DNA of 64,000 nucleotides from Silurus meridionalis (taxonomy: Eukaryota; Chordata; Actinopteri; Siluriformes; Siluridae): positions 9,669,773 through 9,733,772 of the forward strand of contig NC_060893.1 of assembly GCF_014805685.1 (NCBI RefSeq). Direction: 5' to 3'. The position numbers were made by a program, and so were the translations under genes. Each line of letters opens with the position of its first letter. Within the stretch, counting starts at the first letter, position 1. The notes beneath the pieces are model-generated. The model searched no databases, was not told the DNA's origin, and saw only the letters and a list, made by a program, of their open reading frames with translations. Positions 50,901 to 62,998 of this stretch are shown here, piece by piece.

Positions 50901-53900
50901 TAAAGTATGTCCAGTTAAAACAAATTATTTTTCTGTCGCATACGTGTATAATACAGAAAATCTAAATAAAATGTATTAACTGTAACTCTATTGCACTGTA
51001 TTATAAAATCATGCTGAAATTTTACTGAGAATTAATAAACTGACCTAATATTTAAAAAAATTGTATGTATTAACATTTTTTATATTTTAATAATGTATTA
51101 ATAAAAAAATTGTGTGTTGCCATTTATTAAGTGGTGATGAAACGAGAATAAACGGACATTCAGTGTCACTCAGATGAGGATCTCAGAGTTGTTCTTTGCC
51201 ACTGTCACCACTGGCTTAATCATTAGCGGAAAACTTATAGGGATTTATTAATAATTTATAAATGTATATTCTTAATTTATTTAAGAATATAAGGAACATT
51301 ATTATTTCTGATAACTTAGAATTATAAAGTTATGTGTAATATCTGTTTCACTTAAAAAAAGAAAAAGAAAGAAATTATGGTGGGTACAAAAGATTGGCAG
51401 ATATCAACTTTTTGTAGTCAGATTGAATCCGTTCTGTGCTTCTTTGATGAATTACTGTATAATGAATTAATTTTAGATCACATTTGCTCAAAGACTCTTA
51501 AAATGTATTCAATAATTCAGCCATCTACCTGTACATTGTGCCTCCTGGCTACACCACTGTCATTTCTCCAAATAATCCATTGGTGACTGGGGGAAAATGT
51601 CAATTTTACTCTCTTATATTTTTTCTATAAGCTATATATTTTTTACTTAGCGAACATTATCATTTAACAGTATTTGTTTGATTCTGTCTAATCTAGTTAT
51701 TGTTTTGAATACAACAGATATTCACATGATGAGCATTTTGCAGATAAAATCTTTCTGGTGTCTCTTCAATGCAGATGATGGAAAGTTGCACCAACACTTC
51801 TGTGTCATCTAAACGTTCCTGCAGGTCCATGCAGTCATTTGTAAACTGTCCTTTGCTTTTCTGCTTTTGTTTTCTTCAAGATCTTGCCTGTAATTGCATA
51901 GCTCAATATAAAACTACCATTTCATAATGACATTTCGACTACAGAAATTGTGAGTTGGATATCGCTTTATATTCTTCTGTTTCTTTGATCCTCGTTCAGC
52001 TGCATAGAGAAGCCCATGAGTTTGTAGTATTAGCACAAGGTTTAAGGAGTCATAGTAATTTTTACAGTCTGGAATTATCATTCTTAATTTAAAAAATCTG
52101 CCTAATAAGCACTGATAAATCAATTAAAGCATAAAAAGTTAATTAAGTTCAGAGAATTAAACATTTTTTTTAGATTTTGTCTAAACCTTTAACTTTTATA
52201 TACCTTCCCAAATTTACCTGACTTGTGACTAAGTGACTGACTGACTTACCACTGTTGTGCAGACGTAGAGGATGTGTTACAGACACGAATATACAAGGTG
52301 GCAGGATTAATCTTAATCAGCCATAAGCAAACTGAAACTTGTACAAAGAGAGTAACAGGCTGTTCACGATTATTTATAAATGCTAGTTATACATTAGGTA
52401 TAAGTACATTACATTTCCCCTATTCATGCTTGAGATAATTTCCCCCTAGTGTGCAAGAATGCACAATGCTAATATTTGCACTGCTGGTAGATGATAAACT
52501 GCATTTCATTTCGTTACTAAGCACCCTCTATCTATCTATTCTAGATCTAGAAGATCTCACTTTTAATCAAGAAAAAGACAATTGAAAAAGTTAAAAGACA
52601 GACACGAATATCCAACACAAAATTGTCAATACTGGGGGGTACTGTTCGGCCAAATGTAGGCTTACTAAGAATTCTTTTTCCATTGTCTTCATAATGCTGA
52701 AAATCAGTAACAGTTTAACTGGGGCTGGAGTGACAAAGTGGCCTGTCACTTTTAGTTCAAAAACTTTTTTGTTTTTGTTACCGTTCCAATAAGTTCAGAA
52801 CTGGACATTGCTACATATAATCCACTGTAAAATAATAATGTTAATAAATAGCAAATGTTTACTTGTCCTGCAACAATGCACACATCTTCCTTGTTAGTGT
52901 AACAACCAATTCAAATGCAAGCAAAAGACACTGCCGTCTGGGCATATCAAATTTTGTCACTCGAAATGTACAATCTACACACTCTACCAAAATGATCTGG
53001 ATTGGAAAGACAAATCTGATTTGCTCTACTGTGTTCTTTAGTTGAGCTCCACCATCAGTTTGAAAATGAAAGGATACTGGAAAGAGAAATAATCACCAAT
53101 CTGAGAGGTAGCAGAATTGATTCTTTTCCTAGAACAGCACACATGGAAATTTTACTTCTTCAATACCACAGTCATTTGTCAATGGTCATTTTTCTTCTTG
53201 GAAAACAACCCACTGTAATTTTTTCTCTGTTTATGTTATGTTTACTGTTGTGAAGTGTCCAAGATGAAGTAAACTTATTATAATTAGTATTATTAGAGAA
53301 AGTCTTTCATCCTAAGACTTTAACAGCCTTGCTTTTAACTGTTATAAAGCCTGGGACTGGAGACTAAATAAATCTACTGTATAACTCCCTGCACAGGATA
53401 AATATATAATATTCAGTACTGCTAATGTTGTATTTAAAGCATCACGATTTGTTGATAATTAAACCGTGATGCATTAAACTCAACATTACATAATTATATA
53501 AAGATATAGATTTGAAACACTACATTTAAGCAAACAAACACATGCAGTAAACTATTTTCCAACGATCAAGGCTTGATGGTAGCACATTCACACAGCATTT
53601 AAAAAAAAGGCACTGAACAGATATAGGAAAAGTAATGCAGTACACGCAAAGGGGGTATTTGATAAATACAAGCAGAACTACTGTATAAAGAAGCCAGCAG
53701 CTTGTGTTGCAACAACCTGTATAATCCAATATCATTCCTGGACATTTACCTTTCTTAAATGTCTTTCACACCCCAGTGCCATGTTTCGCTAACTCAGCAC
53801 AAACTTGAACTAGGACAAGCAGAGCCATTCAATGTAAATGCCAAAAGGATACAATTTGGAAAAGTAGATTTGGTTGTGTTGAAACAAATGTGCCATTATC

Positions 53901-53954
53901 TCTGATCATTTTTTTTTTTTTTTTTATTCTATATCATCCTACACATATACTATA

Positions 53955-54235
53955 AGCAGCATAATGGTGGGGCATGTAGTGCTACCGATTCACAGCAAAG
54001 TCGATTCGATCTTATCTTAAAGTACTCTCTGTCTGGAGTTCTTCCCAGGTCCCTGTGGTTTTCTCTTTGGTTCTCTGGAAGAACGGGAATCCGTTCTCTA
54101 GTTGACCCCTAGCTGTGTGCCCTATGATGTAGAGCCTCCTGCATATAATCCCACTTTATTGTCCAATGCTCCTGAGATCAGCTCAAAATCACCACAACCC
54201 TGACAAGAATAAAGCAGTTACCAAAGACACAAAAA
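53955..54235 (+). mobile_element. degenerate tRNA-type SINE-like repeat
   Basis: GGTGGGGCATGTAGTGCTAC and AAAGTCGATTCGATCTTA look like eroded A and B boxes. They are followed by CTGTCTGGAGTTCTTCCCAG, GTCCCTGTGGTTTTC, GTGTGCCCTATGATGTAGAG and CACAACCCTGACAAGAATAA, the order of a common fish SINE-like repeat ending in an 'aagcagttac' tail. Confidence 0.5.
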
Positions 54236-55046
54236 AGAAATAAAACTGTCCCAAAACAGTTGGAAGATTTCTTAAAGAAAAAATGTTTCTCAGTAATGTT
54301 TACTAAAACAAATATTTGTATACAGTTGCTCACATATAACCTTTTACTGACAATGACCAAACTCATCCCTAATGTAGGCAACTTTATCAGAATGTCATTT
54401 TCTATATGAGTCACATGAACCGGCAAATCTAGGATGGTCATTCTTTCAACACTCAGCAATTAGACAAAGACGTCAATATTGGTTTAAATGTCACCCTTAT
54501 AGATTGGAAAAAAAAAATTTGCCCTTTACTACTCTTGTACTATTCAGTGCTTCAGGATTTGCATTGTGAAATAATGAGATCTTGCAACTTGTGGAGTGGA
54601 AATACTTAATGCATAGTCCAAAAAAAAAAGAAAAAGAAATATGGTGCTGTTTCATAAAGTCTGAAATGCAGGGTGAGAAAAGTAATTACAAAAACTGCAA
54701 GAAAATGTACAACTGCTATTATTGTCTAGATGCTCAACAGAAAGCCTTTCTTTTACTACATCAAAAACGTTGTGTATTTATTTTTTATTATTAGAACAGG
54801 TGTATACAGTGTTATTTAAAGCGGTTCTATCAAATGTCATTATAAGGAAATGTAGAGTTGAGTGGACACTTTAAAATAAAACATTGTTTTAGTCTAAACT
54901 TGTCCCTGAGTGTAGAGAAGCAAAGCGCTGGACTTGGTATTGTTTGGAAGTGGAGATGTGGAGACAGAGGGAGGTGGAGGAAGTGTGAGGAAATGCGCGG
55001 AGTGTAACAGGTGTTTCTTTTCTCTTTCCTCTACACGGACACTCAC

Positions 55047-55376
55047 CTTCTGCTGTCTCCGTGCCATGTCCGTCGGCTGTTTGGCATTGAACGGATACGC
55101 TATGCACCTCAGTACAAACACATACATCTGCAGTCTGTTTTTCCTTTCCGCTTCTTCTCTCTGAAATCTTTCCTTTTCGTTTTTCTTCTCGTCCTCCGGC
55201 GCAGGAGGAGGAACTGCCTTCTTGCCCTGCTGCGTCCGCACACCTCCCGAGGTCTTCTCGGTTTTTTCCGACTTGGCGATTTTCTCCGGGAGTTTTTCAC
55301 TCGGAGTTTTGGCCGCAGCTTCGCTCTCTGGTGGAACTTCGGCCTCGGATTCGTCGCTGGAGGACGGGTCCAGCAT
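55047..55376 (-). CDS. cadps2: cadps2 coding exon 1 (start codon to first donor)
   Basis: First coding exon of a CAPS/CADPS-family protein, a cytosolic and vesicle-associated factor that primes dense-core vesicles for calcium-triggered exocytosis. The 110 residues begin [10 protein letters not shown], the family's usual start, then a Glu/Lys/Pro-rich low-complexity stretch of about 65 residues that is poorly conserved between paralogues. They end in the conserved core [20 protein letters not shown] and [10 protein letters not shown]. The ATG at 55376-55374 has A at -3 and is the first in-frame ATG: the frame upstream is open only back to a TAA at 55589-55587. The exon ends AAG and is followed by GTGAGT, a strong donor, in phase 0. 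Frame and spacing match exon 2. The fish N-terminal linker differs greatly from mammals, as expected. The catalytic-like C2, PH and MUN regions are not in this window. Confidence 0.93.
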
Positions 55377-55660
55377 GTTCGACACCCGCGTTTGGAGAAC
55401 TCGCAGAGAAGCTGAGGGAGTCTTCGGGGTTTCTCGCCGCTGTTCGAGACGCGACGCGTTACACGCCGCAGAAACGTGCGAACTGTGAGTGCGGCTCGGG
55501 AAGGTGGGCGGGGCCACACCAGCGCCACACCAGCGCCTCTCGCGCGTTTCCCGAGCCCGCGCCGCCGTGCGCGAGCTCACCGCTGTTTACGCAGGAACAG
55601 GTAGGAAACCTGTGGCGCTGCAGCACGTGAGCGGAGTCGTTCTTAAAGGAAAAGACAGCG
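55377..55660 (-). promoter_or_regulatory. cadps2: CpG-rich 5' flank / presumed promoter and 5' UTR of cadps2
   Basis: The sequence upstream of the cadps2 ATG is strikingly GC- and CpG-rich against an AT-rich background, with dense CG dinucleotides at about 55420-55630 and no clear TATA box. This is typical of a CpG-island promoter of a neuronal vertebrate gene. The transcription start cannot be placed from sequence. A GTGAGC that looks like a splice donor occurs at about 55580-55575 on the minus strand, so a spliced 5' UTR is possible. The elevated CpG content also covers exon 1. Confidence 0.6.
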
Positions 55661-56023
55661 CAAACAAAATGACTTGTTTCTCTAACACCGCGTTCAATGC
55701 AATAAATCTCCATTTACTAAACACATGCACGTTTCGAGTTCCAAACCTCTTACAACACAGATATATCTGTAAAAACTGTAATCACAGTTAAGATTATTTG
55801 TCGAAAAAACAAGACCTTTCTGCAATGATCTCTCATATTGTATGTGAGGTAAATATTATGTAAACACTTCAGACACGTTCACCTGGATGCAAAATATGTT
55901 TGGTATCAATCATGCTTTTTTCACCCATTTCCCCTACACATTAAAAATAAATAAATGTTAGTCAAATCACGTGCTCATTTCCATTTCCAAAGCTCACGGA
56001 GAGTGTAAGACTTAGAGTGTAAA

Positions 56024-58800
56024 CTTCTGGCTGCTCCCGTTAGGGGTCGCTACAGCAGATCATCTGTCTCCATACCGCTCTGTCCTCTACAGCTTCTTCT
56101 TCCAAACCAACTACCTGCATGTCTTCACTCACTACATCCATAATCTCCTCCATGCTCTTAATCTTTTCCTCCTACCTGGCAGCTCCAGCCTCAGCATTCT
56201 TCTACCGATATACCCCGTGTCCCTCCTCTGCACTTAACTATCTCAATCTCGCCTCCCTCACCTTGTCTCCAAAGCGTTCTACATGCGGGGTCCTTGTAAT
56301 AAACCCATTTCCAATTCTGTCCATTCTCATCACTCTCAATGAAAATCTGAGCATCTTCAGCTCTGCTACCTCCAACTCTTCCTACCACTCTTTTCTTCAC
56401 TTCTCAAACACACCCTCCATTACTTTGCATTGTTGACCCCAGGTACCTGAACTCGTCCACCTTCACCACCTCTTCTCCCTGCAACCGCATCACTCCACTC
56501 TCATTCACACACATGTACTTTGTCTTACTCTTACACTTACATTTACATTTGCCGCTTTTAGCAGACCCCCTTGTCCAGAGCGACGTACAAAAGTGCTTTG
56601 AGTCTCTAGTAATGAATGAATCTACACTGGTACGCAGGATTACAAACTTAATATAAATATAACTCTTGAATTCTATAAAGCAAACTTAAAAAGTGCTAAT
56701 TTAAGTGTTTCAGGAAGAGGTAGGTCTTTAACCGTCGCTTAAAGATAGCCAGGGACTCCGCTTCACGGACATCTAGGGGGAAGTTCATTCCATCACCTCG
56801 GTGCCAGAACAGAGAAGAGCCTTGAAGTATACTTACCTCTCATTCTGAGAAAAGGTGGTACCAGTGAAGCAGTGCTGGAAGATCTCAGATGCAGTGCGAG
56901 ATGTGATAAGGTCTCTGAGGTAAGATGGTGCTGGTCCATTTTTGGTCTTGTAGGCAAGCATCAGTGTTTTGAATCTGATACATGCAGCTACTGGAAGCCA
57001 GTGAAGGAAGCGCAGCAGTGGGGTGGTGTGGGAGGATTTGGACAGATTAAACACAAGTCGTGCAGCTGTGTTTTGGATCATTTGCAGTGGACGAAAAGCG
57101 TTCAGAGGAAGACCTGCCAGCAGAGAGTTGCAGTAGTCCAGTCTTGAAATGACAAGAGACTGAACAAGCACCTGGGCTGCCTGTGTGGACAGAAATGGTC
57201 TAATCCTTTGGATGTTGTTGAGAAGAAATAGACAGAAACGAGCCACATGAGCAACAAGTGAGGAGAAGGACAGTTGATTGTCCATAGTTAGCCCAAGGTT
57301 GCGAGCAGTGGCTGAAGGGGCGAGCAGAGAGTCATGCAGAGTTATTCAGAGATCTTGACCTGAAGATGAATCACCTGGGATGACCAGCAGTTCTGTTTTG
57401 TTGGGGTTGATTTTAATTGATGAGCACTCATCCATGAAGATATGACTCTTACTGACTCTTACTGACTCCTACTGACTATTACTGACTTCCCCTCTCTCCA
57501 GTGTTTACCTCCACCTCTCCAGGCTCTTCTCAGCCTGCTCCCTACTCTCAACACAAATCACAATATCATCTTCAAAAATCATAATCCATGGAGACTCCTG
57601 TCTGACCTCGTTCATCAACTTGTCGATTACCACTGCAGACAGAAAAGGGCTCAAAGACAATCCTTGATGCAGTCCAACTTTCACCTTGAACCAGTCTATC
57701 ATTCCTACTGCACAGCTGTTTCCCGTTTTACTTCTGCAGTGGTTGCCCAATCATCCAGCACCTCTTCATCACCACTGAGCCCCTGTCTGACCTCTTCCCT
57801 GAATCTTATACTACAGTCTTTGTTTTCACCATCTTATTTATTTTTTCAGTCCTCACTCTCCTCCTCTTCTTCTTCACCTCCAAATCCATCCTACAGACCA
57901 CCGTCCAATGCTGTTAAGCTACACTGTCCCCTGCCAACACCTTACAGTCTCCAATCTCCTTCAGTTTGAATGTCCTACATAGAACAGAGTCCACCTGTGT
58001 GCACCTTCCTCCACTCTTAACGTCACCCTATGATCCTCCTTCTTCTTAAAATAGAAGGAGGATAGAATAGAATGTTCACCCCTGCCATTTCCATGCTTTT
58101 CATAAAATCTACCATCATTTGCCCTTCAACATTTCTCTTCTTGAGGCCATACCTACTCATCAACTCTTCATCACCTCTGTTCCTTTCACCATATTCATTG
58201 ATATCTGCTTCAATCACTAATCTCTCTTTCCTAGGTACAGTACACTCTCCATCGGTTCATCTAACTCACTCCAGAGTTTTCTCCTCCATTTTACAACCCA
58301 CTTGTGGAGCATAAGCACTAATGACATTTATATTTACCCCTTGAACTTCCAGCTTCACGTTCATCACCCTATCAGAAACTCTCTTCACCTCCACTACACT
58401 CTTACTGTACTCTTCCTTCAGTATCACCCCTATACTATTTCGCTTTCCATCCACACCATAATAGAAAATTTTAAACACACCTCCAATGTTCCTGCCATGA
58501 CTACCTTTCTACTTGGTCTCCTAAACACACAAAATATCTACCTTTCTCCTCTTCATCATATCAGCTACCTCTCTCCCTTTACCAGCCATACTACCAACAT
58601 TTAAAGTACCAACCTGAACCTCCATTCTCCTTTCCCTCCTTTTTCTGTAAACAGCTTCCCCCTCTCCTTCTCCTCCTTTGGCCAGCAGTAGCTCAATTTC
58701 CATGGGTATCCTAACAATACCTGTCGCGGTCATTGGTAACCCGGGCCTCAACCGATCCAGTATGGAATATAGTTTTGTGAGCCGCATATTTGATTTGGCA
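56024..58800 (-). mobile_element. RTE-clade LINE, broken and interrupted by an L2 insertion
   Basis: Read on the minus strand, a 5' leader (58800-58630) precedes the AP-type endonuclease. Its blocks are VGTLNVGSMAGKGREVADMM, KRRKVDILCV (about 58640-58525), FYYGVDGKRNSIGVILKEEY, SDRVMNVKLEVQGVNINVIS, AYAPQVGCK (58465-58290) and NRGDEELMSRYGLKKRNVEG (about 58180). A short piece then holds LKEIGDC-like text. The central reverse transcriptase is deleted, and the frame resumes at VGLHQGLSLSPFLSAVVIDK with FEDDIVICVESREQAEKSLE (57690-57510; FADD of relatives reads FEDD). After the L2 insertion (56533-57440) the C-terminal portion and the 3' UTR with GGTCGC/TAGGGG follow, ending at about 56024. Many stops; inactive. 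Confidence 0.85.
56533..57440 (-). mobile_element. L2-type LINE 3' fragment nested in the RTE LINE
   Basis: On the minus strand 57285-56833 encodes the tail of an L2/CR1-group reverse transcriptase: FLSTQAAQVLVQSLVISRLD, YCNSLLAGLP, IQNTAARLVFNLSKSSHTTP, LLRFLHWLPVAACIRFKTLM and LAYKTKNGPAPSYLRDLI. The 3' UTR ends at an L2-type tail (plus strand ACATTTGCCGCTTTTAGCAG and CCTTGTCCAGAGCGACGTAC). It splits the RTE sequence, and ACTCTTAC appears on both sides (about 56524 and 57445), a probable target duplication that has since partly expanded as ACTCTTACTG repeats. 5'-truncated, as usual for L2. Confidence 0.88.
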
Positions 58801-58925
58801 CTTTTACACTGGATGCTCTTCCTAACACAACCCTCCCTATTTATCTTTGGCAGCTTGGGGGAGATGAACTCACAATCTCATGAGCAGAAGGCCAACATGC
58901 AAACCTCTGAGCTACCATGTTCTAC
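58800..58925 (-). mobile_element. tRNA-like head fused upstream of the RTE leader
   Basis: On the minus strand TGGTAGCTCAGAGGTTTG (A-box-like) and GTGAGTTCATCTCCC (B-box-like) occur 40 bp apart at about 58917-58860. CAAGCTGCC follows, the junction typical of fish tRNA SINE heads (compare 572-721). It then passes straight into the segment shared with the SINE at 63 kb and with the LINE leader. It could be a SINE that inserted there, or a LINE 5' end with a pol III-like promoter. Confidence 0.6.
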
Positions 58926-58929
58926 CAAT

Positions 58930-59062
58930 GCTTCCACTCTGTCCTCCACAACTGCCTTTGTCAAAACAACCACCTGCAAGTCTTTCCTCATATCCATAAA
59001 CCTCCTCCTTCACCTTCCTAATTTTCTCCTGCCTTGCTGCTCCATTCTCAATAACCTTTTAC
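58930..59062 (-). pseudogene. second RTE LINE C-terminal fragment
   Basis: Translates in broken frames to a RRFMD..RKDLQVVV..AVVEDRV-like peptide, matching the C-terminus seen at 11593-11800 and 56090-56230. It lacks the 3' UTR and abuts the tRNA-like head on its 3' side. Confidence 0.65.
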
Positions 59063-60559
59063 ACAAATGTAAAAATGTATTATATTAAAAAATCTGTGTA
59101 TCTGTGTAACAACACCCCAAAAATCCTTACTTAAAGACAAATCACAGGAAAGGTAAATTAAATATAAATTGATTAAAGTAAACAAATAATTTAACAAGAG
59201 TACAGAAAAAGGTCTCTATACTGAACCAAGATGATCGTAGATACCAGTAACATTGCACAGGGAAACTGCTATGTTTATTGGTTTTAAGTGTCTCAGCAGA
59301 TTTTGGCCTAAAGTCTCTCTGCTGACATGCACTTCAACCTCCCACACAGTTCAGCCTCTCACACTGCAATACACTCTCCCTGATACCATGCTGAAAAAGT
59401 AAGAGGGCATGTGTCATTTAGAAGCCTTATGTATTCAATATGCCCACTTTGTGTCTTTGTTGTTTTTGTTGGTTTGTTGGTTTTACCTTATTTAATATTT
59501 CATTAATTAATTACATGCATATGAAATTATCTGGTTTCACATTTTTTTTTATATTTCTGTGTTTTCTAATAAATAAACAAGTTAAACTAATAACCAACTG
59601 TATTTTGAAGCAAGTCATGCATATTTTATCATGCATATGGTTATATATTTATTTTTTTATTCACAGGAATTTTGACCAAATTTAGAATATAAATTACACG
59701 TGTAAAGCCACCCTTTACTGATGTTGCACTCAGTTAATCCCAGAGCTTCTAACTGTGGTGGAGCAGTAGTAGGAACATTTCTCTATCACTCCCTGTAGCT
59801 GAATTTTCCTCGTGTTGCCTTTTCAGTAATCTCCTTGTGCTTTAATAATAGGGCTAAGTGGAAGTTCTGGTGATGCCAATGATGAACTTTACAGGATAGC
59901 TAAATGTTTCCACTCCAATACTCTGCACTTTATCTGTACATGTTCCTCGCAAAGGCATCCAGAGCTGATCCAGAATAACAAAGGTGCACTTTCCATCTAT
60001 AAACTAGATCAGCTATTGTAATGTTAAAGATTTTGCTAGCTTCAACAGAACATAGCTTTAATGACATCTGAACCACTGACTAAAGATCTCCTTAGAACTG
60101 GAGATAAAGTTTTGTTTCAGCTGAACGTTGCTGTTGAGCATGTGTACAACATGTGTAGACTTCTAAAGCTTTGTAGAGTGTAGAATGTATACCTAATAAG
60201 GAAGCAAAGCTTTACCTGGGGAATCTTCCACAAAATGTAGGTTATGGCCCTGCATGGTAACATTCTTAAATCAAACAAATGAAGCCACAAAATACATTCT
60301 TATATGCATTATTTAACAAAATGTGGTAAAATAAAATAAAATCTCTAAAATTAAATACAGGACAGATGCTATGATTGTTTTTTCCTTTTTTATGTTTCAC
60401 TGATACACTTTTTGTTGACTGACATCTGTAGTCTCTACACAAAAGAATTCTCATATTAGTAATAAACCATGGCAAATATGGTACAGCACAAAGTTTTAAT
60501 ACATGTTGACAGATGGAGTGGACTGGTATGCCTTTGGCTGTTTTTGCTGTTCAAAATTT

Positions 60560-60880
60560 TATACAACTCCAAAAAGCCAGTGACGGGACACTGACTGCAT
60601 CAGTGTGGTAATATGAAGGATATGCAATAAAGGCAAATAATAGCAGTAGTCCAATGTCAAGATGACAAAGGACTGAACAGGCACCTGAGTGACCTTCAAA
60701 GAGAGAAAAAGAAGAACCACTCTGATAATATAGATGAGGCAAATTTGTGACAAGCTAGCAATATAAGGAAAAAATAATAAGTTGTCCAGAAATACACAAG
60801 ACAAGATTTGGTCACTTTTGGATGCACCTCTGGGGATATTTCTCAGCTCAGATTTACTAGAATTTAGCTTCCGGTGATGA
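60560..60880 (-). pseudogene. decayed L2-type LINE fragment
   Basis: The minus-strand frame DNLLFFPYIASLSQICLIYI, then SLKVTQVPVQSFVILTLDYC, lines up residue by residue with DNQLSFSSLVAHVARFCLFL and STQAAQVLVQSLVISRLDYC of the better L2 copy at 57.28 kb. The conserved LDYC is kept and the rest is diverged. Confidence 0.7.
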
Positions 60881-61092
60881 GCCGCCATTCATGACAAAAC
60901 ATCCACGAGAAATCAAAGTAGAAACATAAATGTTTAAAAGCAGAAAAAACTTGGAAAATATCAGTTCAAAATTCTAAAGGTGATTATAAATACACTTTAA
61001 TAACCTGCCCACGTGTGAACACGCATATCATGAATAAATACTGTACAATTTAAGTTCTAAGTTCTAATGTTCTGTGTATATGTGCTTGTGTG

Positions 61093-61094
<2 letters not shown>

Positions 61095-61135
<41 letters not shown>
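61095..61135. repeat. (TG)n microsatellite
   Basis: About 20 TG units. Confidence 0.95.
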
Positions 61136-61138
<3 letters not shown>

Positions 61139-62998
61139 CAGTGTGTATGTTAATTGGCATTCCAACCATGCAGTAGTCACACCTGATTCCACCTGTTTCG
61201 ATGGGAAATAGTGTTGCATGTGACAGAATATTTTTCTTTAGATTTTTTTTTTCTTCCCCAAGAGTGTAAGGATATATTGGGCTGATAATGGTGGTTGGGA
61301 AAAAGCTTTACTAGTGGAAATACAAAATGTAAATAAAGTGTCATTTATTTATTTCACACACAAAAATAATTGTTTTATATAAAAAAATTCAAATTTATAC
61401 TAAAAAATAGCTTTAAATGGGTTTTAAGGAAATGTATTTTCAACCACAAAAAATAACACAAACAAAAAAAGAACACATTAAAAAAAAAAGGTAACAGTAG
61501 ATCATATAAGGGCATCTTCTTGGTAAGTGTTAAGTGTTTTGTCTCATTGTTCTCCTTTGCTATTTATTTTTTTATTTTTTGCCAACTTTGCTCCTTTGAA
61601 TTTGCCAATTCCTGCTGACAGATTATTATCGGCCTGCTTTGGGAGATGACCACGTAAGCACTTAAAGTTAGCCGCCCATTCTATATAGATCTAGATCTTT
61701 CTTTTTGTTTTGCTAGATGAACCTTATACTCTCTCTTCACCAGTCACACCATATGACCAATTTTGTCATATATGCTGTGTTATATAACATGGTGCATGTG
61801 TGCACAGCCCATTTCATATGTACCTGTTAGCGAAATGATGCTATGTGAAGTTAAATAGATGGTGTGTGTGTTTGTATGCATGCTCCTTCTCTCTTCCATG
61901 TTGAAACTTTCCCATCTTACTTCTACCATCAAATCAGCATAGACTTTTCCCACTCTCAGTTTAATTAATCCAGAAGCAAGATGGCAATATTCAGCTTCAT
62001 CTTGATTAATTTGTTTCATACTGGTTGTGATTGGCTATTACCCCTTTCGCCTTTTCTGATCTGGTAATTTTTATGTCTTATTTAAAATGTATTTAAAACC
62101 AAACATGGGGAAATGCATTTATTTATACTGTCACAAGTGTGCGATACATTAAACTGTTAATAAACAGTAATAGATTATGAAATACTCCACTCTCAAATAA
62201 AAATGTCAAAACACATCATCAATGTATTGAAGTCAGTGGCTAAATTAAAGTCACACTTAGCAAATATCTCTTTTCGTTGATGTGCGTCTTTCTAGTGTAG
62301 AGTTATTGTGTAGTCAAGATATTATATACATATTTGTTCATTAATAATTTCCTGGTAGGAGGCCCAACAAGCTGAGAAGGTGTTTGTACAGTACAGTTTG
62401 CAGATAACTATTGGTCATTCTTCCTCAGATCTTCATTACAGTTATCACATAAATAAGCCATGTAGATTAGAAATAATGCTACAGTACATTTGTTTGCAAA
62501 GGTTAAGGTAAACTTTAAAACATTGGCAGTTTGGAATTCAATAAACTTTCAGAAACAACATCTTAGTAGGATACATCATACACTTTCCAATCATCCCCAG
62601 GCAAAACAATCATAGTACTTATGTGCTTATACTTATGTAACACAGTTAGGTAAATTACAATGCTCACTATAAATGTTTATAGATAATTAAACATAAAAAT
62701 AACTGATCAAACCTAATTAACCTAAAACTTATGTCCTTTCTATTTGTTTTTTCATAAAGACAAATGTATATTTTACAAAAAAAAAACATAAATTATTTTA
62801 GCTGATGTTCATTTGGAATGAAAATTTAAATGTAAAGTTTATTAAAACAATTTTTAAAATTCATTTTAAGTGCATTGAAATTTCTACTATTAAATATATC
62901 CTCATACTGGTTCACTAGAACAAAAGCTGAGTATACCAGTCTAAGTCAGATAGGGAGGTAAACATTAGGAAAACACACAAACAAGACCTTTTCTAAAT

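Larger units (their letters stand above)
29913..55046 (-). other. cadps2 intron 1 (25.1 kb)
   Basis: Runs from the GTGAGT donor of exon 1 to the TTTTCAG acceptor of exon 2. It is the most transposon-rich part of the gene, with a compound cluster at 35.5-38.4 kb. Sections without identifiable content are roughly 31780-33810, 34120-35490, 38400-39630, 41150-42670, 43620-44480, 47150-50380 and 50900-53950. These are AT-rich with scattered simple repeats. Any conserved non-coding enhancers would need cross-species alignment to see. Confidence 0.8.

Noticed and set aside
54894..55580. 228-codon ORF starting at 55580 as the cadps2 N-terminus
   Set aside because: The codon at 55580 is GTG, not ATG, and the downstream part runs past the GTGAGT donor. 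The first in-frame ATG (55376) gives the family's standard N-terminus.
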